DNA of 58,409 nucleotides from Bacteroidales bacterium. Lineage in GTDB: Bacteria; Bacteroidota; Bacteroidia; Bacteroidales; F082. The notes under the pieces were generated by a model. The model did not search any database, was not told the DNA's origin, and saw nothing but the letters and a program-made list of their open reading frames with translations. Shown one piece after another: positions 34,591 through 43,077 of this stretch. The position numbers were made by a program, and so were the translations under genes. Where the stretch lies: NCBI GenBank assembly GCA_024400295.1, contig JAKSNA010000014.1, positions 1-58,409 of the forward strand. Reading direction: 5' to 3'. Position 1 is the stretch's first letter. Each line of letters begins with the position of its first letter.

Positions 34591-35505
34591 TTATTTCACA
34601 AACTCTTCAACATTTCTTACCACTATGCCCAATCTCAGTTCAAATGCCTCGTGTGTGGCGAAACCTATATGTGGCAGCAGCATTGTGTTCGGTGCTGTCA
34701 GCAGCGGGTTGTCGCTCTTGAGTGGTGGTTCGCCGTCATAGACGTCGAGTGCCGCGCCGGCGATGGTGCCGTTTTTGAGTGCTTCGGCGAGGTCGTTGGT
34801 ATTGACGACCGGCCCGCGTGCTGCGTTGACGATGACTGCCGATTTCTTCATCAGGGCGAAGTCCTTGGCTGTCAGGAAGTCGCGTGTCTCGTTGTTGAGC
34901 GCGATGTGCAGTGCCACGATGTCTGATTCTTTGAGCAGAGTTTCCTTATCGACGAAAGTGACACCTGGCACTTCTTTCTTTGTGCGGTTCCAAGCGATGA
35001 CACGGCACCCGAAGGCCTGTGCCAACGCGGCGGTACGTTGTCCGATGGCACCCATGCCGATGATGCCGACGGTCTTTCCCGCAATCTCGCGGCCTGGCAG
35101 TAAGGCCTGACCTTGGCAGCTGCGCGTGATTCTGTCGTTCTCAATGACATGACGGTAAAGCCCTATCATCATGCAAATCGTCTCCTCCGCGACGGCTTCC
35201 GTTGAATAACCGGCGGCGTTCTTCACCAAGATGTTGCGACGCTTGCATTCGTCCATGTCGATGTGGTCAAGACCGGTGAAGGCTATCGACAGCATCTTCA
35301 GATTCTGACAAGCATCAAGAAAGTCCTTGCGCAACGGCATATTGCTCTCCACGATGATGTCGGCTCCGGCGGCGCGTTCTATGTTAAGCTCTGGTCTTCT
35401 GTCGGCGTAAATCACCACATCATGACCTTGTTCCTTCAAATTCTTACAGGCGTTTCCGATGGCTTCCACCGAAAGTCCTAACGGTTCCAAAAAGACTATT
35501 TTCAT
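34591..35505 (-). CDS. D-2-hydroxyacid dehydrogenase
   Basis: I start at MKIVFLEPLG, 10 codons inside the longest frame, because the -7 promoter element at 35533-35540 lies just upstream. The 304-residue NAD(P)-dependent enzyme has the Rossmann motif GKTVGIIGMGAIGQRTA (near 138-155), the substrate-binding Arg in NAARGPVVNTNDLAEAL, a downstream Glu in DGEPP and the catalytic His in LLPHIGFAT. This is the full catalytic triad of the glyoxylate/hydroxypyruvate/lactate dehydrogenase superfamily. The exact substrate is not readable. It is monocistronic, facing an AT-rich spacer. Confidence 0.88.
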   Translation of the reverse strand: MKIVFLEPLGLSVEAIGNACKNLKEQGHDVVIYADRRPELNIERAAGADIIVESNMPLRKDFLDACQNLKMLSIAFTGLDHIDMDECKRRNILVKNAAGYSTEAVAEETICMMIGLYRHVIENDRITRSCQGQALLPGREIAGKTVGIIGMGAIGQRTAALAQAFGCRVIAWNRTKKEVPGVTFVDKETLLKESDIVALHIALNNETRDFLTAKDFALMKKSAVIVNAARGPVVNTNDLAEALKNGTIAGAALDVYDGEPPLKSDNPLLTAPNTMLLPHIGFATHEAFELRLGIVVRNVEEFVK

Positions 35506-35532
35506 GTTCAACGTTTGATTTTTTTGACGTTG

Positions 35533-35540
35533 CAAAGATA
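35533..35540 (-). promoter_or_regulatory. -7 promoter element for the D-2-hydroxyacid dehydrogenase
   Basis: Minus-strand TATCTTTG followed by CAACG fits TAnnTTTG and lies about 28 bases before the start. Confidence 0.6.
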
Positions 35541-35754
35541 GTCTTTTTTAGCATGTCAGGACCATATCACCATAAAAACAAGGATGAAATGTTGGAGTGA
35601 CAATTCCGCCTTGGGCAAATATTTGTGTGATTATGTAAAACTAAAACCTGTGTTTTTTAACAGCAAACCAAAATGATTATGAAACAAAGATTTATGGCCG
35701 GATGGAGAGTCCTGATACGGCCCCTTCATGCTACAAAAACATATTTATTGGAGA

Positions 35755-36117
35755 CTATTGTTGCTCGTCATCGGCACTTGCCCAATCGATGATCATGAAC
35801 TCATCCATCAGGATCTGAGTGTAGAATTTCTTGGCTTTGTCGGTTTTGTCCTCATACTGAACGTTCTGGATGCTGCCTTCAACAGCGATGCGCTTGCCTT
35901 TCCTCACAAGTTTCTCGACTTTTTCCGCCGTGTTTCCAAACGACACGATGTTGTGCCACTGCGTCTCCTCCACAAGCTCGTGCTTCTCATTATAGTATTT
36001 CTCGCTTGTGGCAAGCCTGAACTTCGCCATCTTACGGCCTTCGTTGTTGATAACCTTGATTTCCGGGTCTGATCCGGGACGCCCGATTAATTGTACTGAA
36101 TTTCTTAGTGTTCCCAT
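35755..36117 (-). CDS. ssb: Single-stranded DNA-binding protein, short form
   Basis: I start at MGTLRNSVQLIGRPG, the conserved N-terminus. The 120-residue protein is a complete OB fold: GRPGSDPEIKVI, KMAKFRLATSEKYY, TQWHNIVSFGNTAEKVEKLVRKG and KRIAVEGSI. It binds single-stranded DNA in replication and repair. It ends shortly after the OB fold (DEFMIIDWASADDEQQ) and lacks the acidic DDDIPF-type tail that recruits partner proteins. Length is below the 130-180 usual for the replicative Ssb, so it may be a second, accessory copy. The promoter at 36160-36167 is close. Confidence 0.9.
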   Translation of the reverse strand: MGTLRNSVQLIGRPGSDPEIKVINNEGRKMAKFRLATSEKYYNEKHELVEETQWHNIVSFGNTAEKVEKLVRKGKRIAVEGSIQNVQYEDKTDKAKKFYTQILMDEFMIIDWASADDEQQ

Positions 36118-36517
36118 AATTTTAATTTTTTTGTCTGTTATTTTATTTCTTTGACACCGCAAAGTTATCACTACTCAAAATTTTATCCGTAATAAAAACG
36201 GATAATCTTTTGCCGTGTTGATAAATTATTGATTGTCATTGTTTTTTAAAACAAAAATCATAGAAATCCTAAAAAAGAATTGTTAATAAGCATTTAATAA
36301 AATTTTAACATTTGATTTCCGGAAATACGGCCTGTTTCCAAAGATTCTTTGAGATATTCAAATAATGTCTGTGTCTCAAATAGTTAATTGAAAAATTATA
36401 ATGTTAATAAAATTTAACATTGTCTGATCTCAATAAAAAATTGCATAAGGAAAAATTCAATCAGATATTCAAAAAAACATGAAAATTACGCCGGATCCGA
36501 CTTTCCTTCCGAAAAAC
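36118..36517. other. AT-rich spacer between the gld operon end and ssb
   Basis: About 400 bases with no supported gene and very low GC. It holds the ssb promoter (36160-36167), two imperfect copies of an AATAAAATTTTAACATT-like segment (about 36297-36314 and 36404-36421), each near a GATATTCAAA stretch, and a perfect 12-bp palindrome ATTTCCGGAAAT (36315-36326). No terminator with a GC stem is visible after the phosphopantetheinyl transferase gene. Confidence 0.55.
36160..36167 (-). promoter_or_regulatory. -7 promoter element for ssb
   Basis: Minus-strand TAACTTTG followed by CGGTG fits TAnnTTTG and lies about 43 bases before the ssb start. Confidence 0.55.
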
Positions 36518-37159
36518 TTATATGAAATCCAAGTCGTTGATTTTGACGAAAACACCGTTGAAAACATCAGAGGAAAGAATTTCTTTTGTGGCTATGGAAA
36601 CGGATTTATTGTCGAATAACTTTGTATATAATTGACAGTCAGTATTGTACAAGATGTTTTTAATGTCATCGGTTATGCCGGTGCCATTGTATTTGAAAAC
36701 AGCTTCTTTCTTCGTCCACAGTTCAATAAATGAAAACTCCGGATGCTCGCTGCCGTTGATTTTTTTCAGTTCGTCATCGTTTGAAACGTATGCGGCGACG
36801 TTCTTTTTGTATCTTGTAACATCTTCAATGTCAATGCCTAACGGCTGTTTTGAAAGACCTACCGCCACTGCTGTGCCACAATGACTGATGCTGAAAAACA
36901 AATCTTGGTAATTTTTCAAGAAAGGCTTGCCGTGTTCATTATAAGAAAACTCCGGAAGGTTATTCAAAACGTGCTCTCTGCCACATTCATCAATCAGCAG
37001 GCGCACCAGCAAAACGTAAGCCAAACCATTCTGTATCTTGCCTTTAGGAAATTTATACCTGAACATCTGCTCTTTCCTCCATTCCGGCAAGAAACTTGCG
37101 AAACGACTCGTGAAATCATCGTTGAGAGTGTCTATATTGTTGAAAATCAGGATTCTCAC
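36518..37159 (-). CDS. 4'-phosphopantetheinyl transferase, Sfp/AcpT type
   Basis: This 213-residue enzyme transfers the phosphopantetheine arm of CoA to a carrier protein serine. Motifs are in the family order: ISHCGTAVAVGLS, the magnesium motif PLGIDIEDV (Asp and Glu) and FIELWTKKEAVFKYNGTG (W-x-x-K-E-A-x-x-K). Length is normal for the Sfp family. It is the last gene of a minus-strand operon beginning with gldF, 12 bases after yhcH. Activation of the fatty-acid acyl carrier protein is the likely role, since no polyketide or peptide synthetase is nearby. Confidence 0.9.
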   Translation of the reverse strand: MRILIFNNIDTLNDDFTSRFASFLPEWRKEQMFRYKFPKGKIQNGLAYVLLVRLLIDECGREHVLNNLPEFSYNEHGKPFLKNYQDLFFSISHCGTAVAVGLSKQPLGIDIEDVTRYKKNVAAYVSNDDELKKINGSEHPEFSFIELWTKKEAVFKYNGTGITDDIKNILYNTDCQLYTKLFDNKSVSIATKEILSSDVFNGVFVKINDLDFI

Positions 37160-37171
37160 AAAATGTTGTGC

Positions 37172-37621
37172 TTAAATTTTCACTTTGACGACAACTTTTT
37201 TCATTTTTTCAGGCTTGCCGGTGCAAAGCAATGGCTCATGGCCGTCATTCGGGAACAACACGGCAAAATAGCCTTTCCCGACAGTTATCTCCACGGCTTT
37301 GCCATCAGGATTTCTATAGAAAACTGCGTCAGTATCGGCCTTGTACTCAGAATATTGCTCGAGATTCTCAACCTGACAGACCAGGATGCGTTCTTCTCCG
37401 TTCAACGGGAAATGAATATCCAAATGCTCCTTATGTGCTTCATAGTCAAGAGGATTGGTCTCTGCTGTCGTGACTTCTGAAACATTGGCAATCACGTTAT
37501 TATTGATGTGGTGTTTCCCGATCTCGATGTCAGCGGTGGCATTTTTAAGGAACACAAGTCCTTCGTAAATGTCGGGAAGCCCCTTGTACCTTTCGAGGTT
37601 TTCTATCTTGTCGTAAATCAT
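37172..37621 (-). CDS. YhcH/YjgK/YiaL (DUF386) family protein
   Basis: The 149-residue cupin-like protein shows the family pattern EAHKEHLDIHFPLNGEERI, a YFAVLFPNDGHEPLL segment with the His ligand, and a basic C-terminal KKVVVKVKI. The conserved His/Glu set (AHKEH...D...H) suggests a metal-bound sugar site; relatives are linked to sialic acid or other sugar anomer handling. One base separates it from the DUF4340 gene, so it is co-transcribed with gldFG, but a link in function is not evident. Confidence 0.85.
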   Translation of the reverse strand: MIYDKIENLERYKGLPDIYEGLVFLKNATADIEIGKHHINNNVIANVSEVTTAETNPLDYEAHKEHLDIHFPLNGEERILVCQVENLEQYSEYKADTDAVFYRNPDGKAVEITVGKGYFAVLFPNDGHEPLLCTGKPEKMKKVVVKVKI

Positions 37622-37622
37622 A

Positions 37623-38750
37623 CTACTTTGATTCCACGGTCTCTAACTCCTTGTAAGAAATTACTTTAACTGGTTCATGATTGTCAAGCCGGTAGTATTT
37701 AGCCGGTTTCAGGATTTTCCCGAAGACGAATTTCTGAATCAAGACGAACTCGTTGTTTTCGCTCAAGAGTGCATACTGATGGTCGGGGTCGGTGACGATT
37801 TTACTGATCTCGGGATTGTCAAGTTCCTCAATGTCATAGTCATACAAGTCGGCGTTTGCCAGCAGCCTGAATGTGGTGACCGTGCGGCTCACGCCGTCTT
37901 TTGTCACGACTGTTAGCCTCTGTTGGAAAGGCGAGCTGATGATGGAGTCGCGACGGTGACCGCTGACATCGGTGAGGAACGACTCAAAACGCACTTCGTT
38001 GAATGATGACATCAGATTGAGAACTCTAAGTGTATCATATTCAATGTCTTTACCATCTAAAGATTGCATCTTGAACTGGTATCTGCCGTTTTCGGTGATG
38101 ATGAAGCTGTTTGTGGGGTCGTTGTTTATCTCAAGTTTAACGGATTGAATGTCAGCCATTTTGCTGTTGAAGACTATATGGTCGCGCCAGTCAATCGGGT
38201 TAGCCGAGAAACGCGAGCTGATGAAACCTCTAAATCCGTGTATATGAACGATATAGGCTTTATCGGCTCCTTCTTTCAGAACAAATGAGCCGTTGTTATC
38301 CTGTGTGTCATCGCCGACATAAAACACTTTTGTGCGCGCCTCGTGCTTGAAGAGTTTGATTCTGTTGAACAGATTGATGCGCGGCACTATCTGGTAAACC
38401 TCGACTTTTATGTTGTTGCTTGCCATTCTTGTAATCACGTTGTCTGACTTTTTCAACGACACAGGCATTCTGATTCTCAGTCTGTTGAGTGTTGTGAGCA
38501 TGTCGTTGACAAGACGCTGTGATGCCTGATACTGGTTATCAACCATCCAGCCGTCTCCGGTGCGTTCGAGCAACACGCGGTGGTCGCGTTTGTCGGCGAA
38601 GAAAAGTTTCGTGATGGACGCCGTGTCATAAACGGTGAAATCAGCCTCCTCACCGCGGATGGTGGTGAAATAACGGTTGTTCCAGATGAAAACGCCGGCG
38701 ATGATGACTAACAACGCGGCGATGATGATTGATAAGGTATTCTTTTTCAT
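37623..38750 (-). CDS. DUF4340 domain protein linked to gldFG
   Basis: The 375-residue protein has one N-terminal membrane anchor (IIIAALLVIIAGVFIWNNRYF) and a large periplasmic part rich in beta strands. Typical DUF4340 features are ITKLFFADKRDHRVLLERTGDGW near the start, NDMLTTLNRLRI, and a tandem of similar beta domains (DHIVFNSKMADIQSVKLEIN). In many bacteria DUF4340 genes follow the ABC pair made of a permease and a GldG-like protein. It starts 4 bases inside gldG (ATGA). I infer a periplasmic partner of the GldFG transporter. Confidence 0.85.
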   Translation of the reverse strand: MKKNTLSIIIAALLVIIAGVFIWNNRYFTTIRGEEADFTVYDTASITKLFFADKRDHRVLLERTGDGWMVDNQYQASQRLVNDMLTTLNRLRIRMPVSLKKSDNVITRMASNNIKVEVYQIVPRINLFNRIKLFKHEARTKVFYVGDDTQDNNGSFVLKEGADKAYIVHIHGFRGFISSRFSANPIDWRDHIVFNSKMADIQSVKLEINNDPTNSFIITENGRYQFKMQSLDGKDIEYDTLRVLNLMSSFNEVRFESFLTDVSGHRRDSIISSPFQQRLTVVTKDGVSRTVTTFRLLANADLYDYDIEELDNPEISKIVTDPDHQYALLSENNEFVLIQKFVFGKILKPAKYYRLDNHEPVKVISYKELETVESK

Positions 38751-40510
38751 TTGTTATATTTTTTCTTTCTGATGAATGCCATGACTAATCCGAACAAGAC
38801 AATCACAACGCTTGGCAGCACGACGTTCACGGTTTGCCACATCGTCTGCAGGCTGTTGATCTTGTTCATGTCAAGGAGACGTATCTTCAACTCACGGGAG
38901 TGGATGCTGATAAGTCCTTCGCCATCAACGAGATAACTGATTGCATTTTCAATGAACTGTTTGTTCCCGTATGTATTGTTCGTGTATTGGTCGTAACCCA
39001 AAGGTAACGGCGAACCGACGCGTTTATTGTTTTTCTTCGCGAAATCGAGCTGTGCGAGCTGGTTTCGGGTGATGTCGCCGTCAGCGACGACAATCATCGA
39101 GGTCGGGACGCTCTCGTTTTTGAACGCTATCTCATTGGAACTCAACAGTTCGGCGGGCAGTCTGTTTTCGTAAAGCGAACTGAATTTTCCGTTGAGCAGA
39201 TATGCTGTCACCTGGCCTTTCTTCGGGAACATCTGCGCGTTGGGGCGTTCATTAAGGATGTTGAGCGAGATATAGACAGGTGCCGACGAAATCTTTGTGT
39301 AGTCTGATGTCTTGAGCAGGGGTATCTTCTGTATTTCGGGTGCCGATGTCGTTGTCTCGAGTGAGCCGGTGAAGTCGGATTTCACCGCCTCGAGGTTTTT
39401 CACTATCGGATGCTGTGACGCCGGGTTGAGCAGCGGGAAGTAATACCACGGCAGCAGCACGCTTTGCATGTTGTTACCCTGTCCGGTCACGAGGCCGATC
39501 TGTGCGCACGGGTAGGCGAGCAGCAGGTTGTTGTTGAGGCGCACGCCGTATTTGAAGAGTTGGTCATCGAGGTTGACGTCGAGTGTGGTGCCCATCATCG
39601 ACTCGGCGCTCTTCAGGCTGTCCATGTCGGCCTTGACGTGGTCAAGCAGCCACAGCACCTTGCCGCCATACATGACATATTGGTCGATGATGAACTTGTC
39701 CTTTTCGGAAAACGGCAGCGTTGGCTTGGCAATGACGACGGCGTCGTATATCGGCTTGACGACGATGTTGCTGTCGCGGTCGTAGTCGCGGTGTGTCAGC
39801 GCGGTCATCTTCTCGTCCAGCGAGATGCGTCTCAAGGTGTATTTCTTAGTGAGGGTGTTCGCGATGTCATACACTTCGGCGTCGTTCAGCTCGCCGTGTC
39901 CTTCGATGAAAGCCACGGTTGACGACCTGCCTTCGGTGATGTCTTTTATCGCGCTTATGAGTTTATATTCAAGGTCTTGCGACGAGTTGTTGAGGATTGT
40001 CTCCTGTCTCTGTCCCGACTGTGCTGACAGCAGATCGACAGCCAACTCTCTCTCGTGGAAACTCACCAACACGCCCGGCCATATCATGATCTGCTGCACG
40101 CCGTTGTTGGTCTGCATGGTGGCGGTGTAGGGGTTGAGGCCGCTCTGGTAAAGAATCTTATATGTCTCGTCACGTTCACTCGGGTCGTTGCTTACTGACG
40201 GGTTAATAAATTCATAATCAATGAATTTTGAATAAGCACGGAACTCATCGAGCATCTCTTTCGTCTCTTTGCGCAGTTTCTTGAAGCCTGCCGGAAACTC
40301 GCCTTCGAGATAAACGCGGAAATACACATAGTCGTCGAGGTTGCTGAGAATCTCTTTCGACGTGTCGGAGAGTGTGTACCGTTTCTCGGAAGTGAGGTCG
40401 AAACGTGTGTATAAAAATGAGCCGATGACGTTAACCATCACTATGATTACCAATGTGATAACCAATGAGACAATCTCGTTTTTCTTGATGTTTTTTCTCT
40501 TGTTCTCCAT
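38747..40510 (-). CDS. gldG: GldG, gliding-motility ABC transporter auxiliary protein
   Basis: I start at MENKRKNIKKNEI, because a perfect AGGAGG lies 5 bases upstream; a start 15 bases earlier would overlap gldF. The 587-residue protein has an N-terminal helix (LVITLVIIVMVNVIGSFLYTRFD), the motif SEKRYTLSDTSKEIL, a large extracytoplasmic domain (VAFIEGHGEL, YGGKVLWLLDHVKAD) and a C-terminal helix before RKKKYNK. GldG works with GldF and the ATPase GldA in Flavobacterium gliding. No gldA is in the window, and many non-gliding Bacteroidales keep this pair, so gliding itself should not be assumed. Confidence 0.9.
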   Translation of the reverse strand: MENKRKNIKKNEIVSLVITLVIIVMVNVIGSFLYTRFDLTSEKRYTLSDTSKEILSNLDDYVYFRVYLEGEFPAGFKKLRKETKEMLDEFRAYSKFIDYEFINPSVSNDPSERDETYKILYQSGLNPYTATMQTNNGVQQIMIWPGVLVSFHERELAVDLLSAQSGQRQETILNNSSQDLEYKLISAIKDITEGRSSTVAFIEGHGELNDAEVYDIANTLTKKYTLRRISLDEKMTALTHRDYDRDSNIVVKPIYDAVVIAKPTLPFSEKDKFIIDQYVMYGGKVLWLLDHVKADMDSLKSAESMMGTTLDVNLDDQLFKYGVRLNNNLLLAYPCAQIGLVTGQGNNMQSVLLPWYYFPLLNPASQHPIVKNLEAVKSDFTGSLETTTSAPEIQKIPLLKTSDYTKISSAPVYISLNILNERPNAQMFPKKGQVTAYLLNGKFSSLYENRLPAELLSSNEIAFKNESVPTSMIVVADGDITRNQLAQLDFAKKNNKRVGSPLPLGYDQYTNNTYGNKQFIENAISYLVDGEGLISIHSRELKIRLLDMNKINSLQTMWQTVNVVLPSVVIVLFGLVMAFIRKKKYNK

Positions 40511-40521
40511 ATCACCTCCTA
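40507..40521 (-). promoter_or_regulatory. Unusually strong Shine-Dalgarno sequence for gldG
   Basis: On the minus strand AGGAGG followed by TGAT lies directly before the ATG at 40510. Perfect Shine-Dalgarno sites are rare in this window, so this one decides the start and suggests coupling with the overlapping gldF end. Confidence 0.6.
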
Positions 40522-41250
40522 CCATTTGCGACTTGACAAAGTGAGTTTTGTCAGGCTTAAGAATAAAACAATCACGCTGATGAAATAAAGCAGGTCACGA
40601 GTGTCGATGACGCCGCGGCTCATGGAGCTGTAATGCGCCGACATTCCGAGTTGCTGGATGAAGAGGTCGATTTTCCCGAACAGGGCCATCGAGTAGATCA
40701 GGTCGAAGCCGATGTAGAAGAAACCGCAGAGAAACACCGACAGGATGAATGCAAGTATCTGATTGTTAGTGATTGAACTGCAGAAGATGCCTATCGAGAC
40801 GAATGTAGCGCTGAGGAAGAACAGTCCGATGTATGAACCCCAGATGCCGCCGTGGTCGATGTTGCCGACGGGCATCGCGAGCTGTGACACTGAGATGTAA
40901 TAGATGAATGTCGGGATGAGGGCGAGGATCACGAGGGCGACGCCGGCAAGGTATTTCGCCCCGACGATCTGCCAGTCGGACAGCGGCTTTGTGAGCAGCA
41001 TCTCAATGGTGCCGGTGCGGCGTTCTTCGGCGAACGAACGCATCGTGACGGCCGGCACGAGGAACAGAAATACCCACGGCGCAAGGATGAAAAGACTGTC
41101 GAGCGTCGCATAGCCGAATGTCATGATGTTGAAGTCACTCTTGAAAACCCACAGGAAAAGTCCGGTGATGAGCAGGAAGACCACTACCACCATTATCCCG
41201 ATGAGTGAACTTAGGAAGTTACTAATCTCTTTCCTGAAAAGTGCGTACAT
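40519..41250 (-). CDS. gldF: GldF, ABC-2 type permease
   Basis: The 243-residue inner membrane protein has six predicted helices and the ABC-2 pattern FAEERRTGTIEMLLTKPLSDWQIVGAKYL after the second helix, which is the coupling region seen in GldF and NosY-like permeases. MYALFRKEISNFL is the usual GldF N-terminus. It heads the operon gldF-gldG-DUF4340-yhcH-Sfp on the minus strand and is divergent from a paralogous surface-protein pair. No ATPase gene is adjacent, so the nucleotide-binding subunit must be elsewhere. Confidence 0.9.
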   Translation of the reverse strand: MYALFRKEISNFLSSLIGIMVVVVFLLITGLFLWVFKSDFNIMTFGYATLDSLFILAPWVFLFLVPAVTMRSFAEERRTGTIEMLLTKPLSDWQIVGAKYLAGVALVILALIPTFIYYISVSQLAMPVGNIDHGGIWGSYIGLFFLSATFVSIGIFCSSITNNQILAFILSVFLCGFFYIGFDLIYSMALFGKIDLFIQQLGMSAHYSSMSRGVIDTRDLLYFISVIVLFLSLTKLTLSSRKW

Positions 41251-41276
41251 TTTTTTGCCTTTGAAAATTAATTTTG

Positions 41277-41284
41277 CAAAAATA
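41277..41284 (-). promoter_or_regulatory. -7 promoter element for the gldF operon
   Basis: Minus-strand TATTTTTG followed by CAAAA lies about 27 bases before the gldF start. Confidence 0.55.
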
Positions 41285-41348
41285 CTAATTTTTCACGAGG
41301 GACAAAACCATAATTTTTCAAAAACGTAATTTATGTACGAAAAAACCT

Positions 41349-41356
41349 TATCTTTG
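41349..41356 (+). promoter_or_regulatory. -7 promoter element for the paralogous surface-protein pair
   Basis: TATCTTTG followed by CAACG fits TAnnTTTG, 27 bases before the 41383 start and divergent from the gldF promoter. Confidence 0.6.
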
Positions 41357-41382
41357 CAACGTTAATTCAAAAACTGAACGTC

Positions 41383-42240
41383 ATGAAGAAATTGCTGTTT
41401 ATCACCTTTATTGTTTTTTCATCATTGATAATCAACGCACAAGACATTCTTATCATGCAGAGCGGTGAGGAGATTGAGACGAAAATCGTCGAGGTCAATC
41501 CGACGCAGGTGAAATACACTTTGTATGGTGACCCTGAGGGTCCGATTTATATTGTGAACCGTGCTGATGCATTCATGATAAAATATGCTGATGGCTCCAA
41601 GGATGTTTTGAATCAAAAATCGCCGATGGCGGTCAATGAAAATGCAGAAAAAGCTGAGAAGAGCATTAAAGAAGAGGATGTCCGGCCATCAATTCGCATG
41701 AGAGGCTTCCTGTTCCGTCCGGAGGTGAGCGGGATTATGGTGTACAGCGATTTTCTCGGAAAGATTACCGACAGCAAGGCCTCGAAGGACCTTGATGTGA
41801 GTTTCAACTTCATGTACCAGCGCAATTACAAGATTTCGTATGGTGCCGGCGTCTCTTACAACCACACTACGGTTTTCGGCGGTTATCTTCCCATATATCT
41901 GAATCTCAGGGGGTATTTGAGAGACAGGAACCTGACGCCTTATTATGATGTCAGGGCCGGTTACGCCATTTGTATTAAAGACAACATGATAAAGCCTTAC
42001 AATGAGCCATGTTATTACATTTTTGAGATGAAAGGGATGTATCTGCGTGGCGGTTTTGGTTTGGATTTCAGGAATTTCTCTTTCGGTGTGAACATTGGGA
42101 TCGTCGAGAATCACTCAAGGATGTATTTTTATGACAATCCTGGTAATCATTATCTGTACAATGAGAACAATTCTCTGTTGAAGTCGGAAGATAAGATAGA
42201 GATGTTTTTCGGTGTGAATATAGGGTACAACATTCAGTAA
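41383..42240 (+). CDS. Secreted hypothetical protein, paralogue 1
   Basis: This 285-residue protein has a signal peptide cleaved after INAQ. The first mature segment, DILIMQSGEEIETKIVEVNP to the VNRADAF region (residues 20-62), is a small domain common at the N-terminus of Bacteroidota envelope proteins, with the D-x-I....G..I..KI.E.....I.Y pattern. From about residue 110 the sequence alternates short beta strands with aromatic ends (NFMYQRNYKISYGAGVSYN, MFFGVNIGYNIQ), consistent with an outer-membrane beta-barrel that ends in an aromatic-rich strand. Its function is unknown. It forms an operon with a 268-residue paralogue 21 bases downstream and shares a 124-bp identical tract with it. Confidence 0.75.
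   Translation: MKKLLFITFIVFSSLIINAQDILIMQSGEEIETKIVEVNPTQVKYTLYGDPEGPIYIVNRADAFMIKYADGSKDVLNQKSPMAVNENAEKAEKSIKEEDVRPSIRMRGFLFRPEVSGIMVYSDFLGKITDSKASKDLDVSFNFMYQRNYKISYGAGVSYNHTTVFGGYLPIYLNLRGYLRDRNLTPYYDVRAGYAICIKDNMIKPYNEPCYYIFEMKGMYLRGGFGLDFRNFSFGVNIGIVENHSRMYFYDNPGNHYLYNENNSLLKSEDKIEMFFGVNIGYNIQ
41440..41563 (+). repeat. 124-bp tract identical in both paralogues, copy 1
   Basis: This coding tract is identical, base for base, to 42319-42442, while sequence on both sides diverges at once (signal peptides differ, and after the tract identity is low). It covers codons for residues 20-60 of the mature start. Confidence 0.95.
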
Positions 42241-42261
42241 TTGAAAAAATAAAATCACAAC

Positions 42262-43068
42262 ATGAATAAATTATTATTCATAACAGCTATTCTTTTTGCG
42301 GCGGTGACGTCATTTGCCCAAGACATTCTTATCATGCAGAGCGGTGAGGAGATTGAGACGAAAATCGTCGAGGTCAATCCGACGCAGGTGAAATACACTT
42401 TGTATGGTGACCCTGAGGGTCCGATTTATATTGTGAACCGTGTCGATGCCTTTAAAATCAAATATGCAAGTGGCACGGAGACGGTGCTTAACGAACACAA
42501 GCTGGTTGAAGAGACGGAGTTGAGTCTTCCGTCGAGGCGCAGGGAAGGCTTAGCTGTGAGGCCGGAGTTCGGCGGAACGATGATAACAGAAGACAAGCTG
42601 GTCAATGCCATGAAGAGCCTTGACGCGAGTCTGACCGTCGTCTATCAGTTCAGCAAGAAGTTTTCTCTTGGTGGTGGTGCGGCTTATTACAAGGTGAAGG
42701 ATTTCGGCAGTTTCCTGCCGCTTTATCTCAACATGAGGGGCTATTTCAAAAACAGGCTTTCGAGTCCGTATTATGATTTGAGGGTCGGTCATGCCATTCC
42801 GACGGAGGAGTTTAATGGACCAACGAATGAAAGCATGACACAGTATTCTGTTCAAAGAATCGCGGGCACGTATGTGAGGTTCGGCGTTGGTATGGACGTG
42901 AGGAATATCATCTTGGGGATAAGCGTTGGCATTTGCACCAACAAAGTCGCGACGTATTCCAGACCTACGACCAGTGATAATTTCAAGAAAACTGGTGACT
43001 ATGGTGAGAATGAAGTGTTTTTCGGTTTGAACATCGGGTATAACATACAATGTTCCGGGAAGAGATAG
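42262..43068 (+). CDS. Secreted hypothetical protein, paralogue 2
   Basis: The 268-residue protein has a signal peptide cleaved after SFAQ, the same N-terminal domain as its upstream neighbour and a similar beta-rich body (LYLNMRGYFKNRLSSPYYDLR; end VFFGLNIGYNIQCSGKR). Corresponding pieces such as LPLYLNMRGYFKNR and LPIYLNLRGYLRDR show the two are true paralogues whose bodies have diverged while 124 bp stayed identical. It is probably an outer-membrane or surface protein; no enzymatic motif is present. It is co-transcribed with the first and converges on the restriction-modification locus. Confidence 0.75.
   Translation: MNKLLFITAILFAAVTSFAQDILIMQSGEEIETKIVEVNPTQVKYTLYGDPEGPIYIVNRVDAFKIKYASGTETVLNEHKLVEETELSLPSRRREGLAVRPEFGGTMITEDKLVNAMKSLDASLTVVYQFSKKFSLGGGAAYYKVKDFGSFLPLYLNMRGYFKNRLSSPYYDLRVGHAIPTEEFNGPTNESMTQYSVQRIAGTYVRFGVGMDVRNIILGISVGICTNKVATYSRPTTSDNFKKTGDYGENEVFFGLNIGYNIQCSGKR
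42319..42442 (+). repeat. 124-bp tract identical in both paralogues, copy 2
   Basis: Second copy of the tract at 41440-41563, 879 bp away in direct orientation. Synonymous sites are also identical, which points to recent conversion rather than protein-level constraint alone. Confidence 0.95.
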
Positions 43069-43077
43069 TGTTAGAAA

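Noticed and set aside
35673..35792. 39-codon plus-strand frame between the dehydrogenase and ssb
   Set aside because: It has no promoter in place, no recognisable features, and its end runs antisense into ssb.
36755..41250. Inference that the organism glides, from gldF and gldG
   Set aside because: Many non-gliding Bacteroidales keep these genes, and gldA and the rest of the motility set are not in the window.
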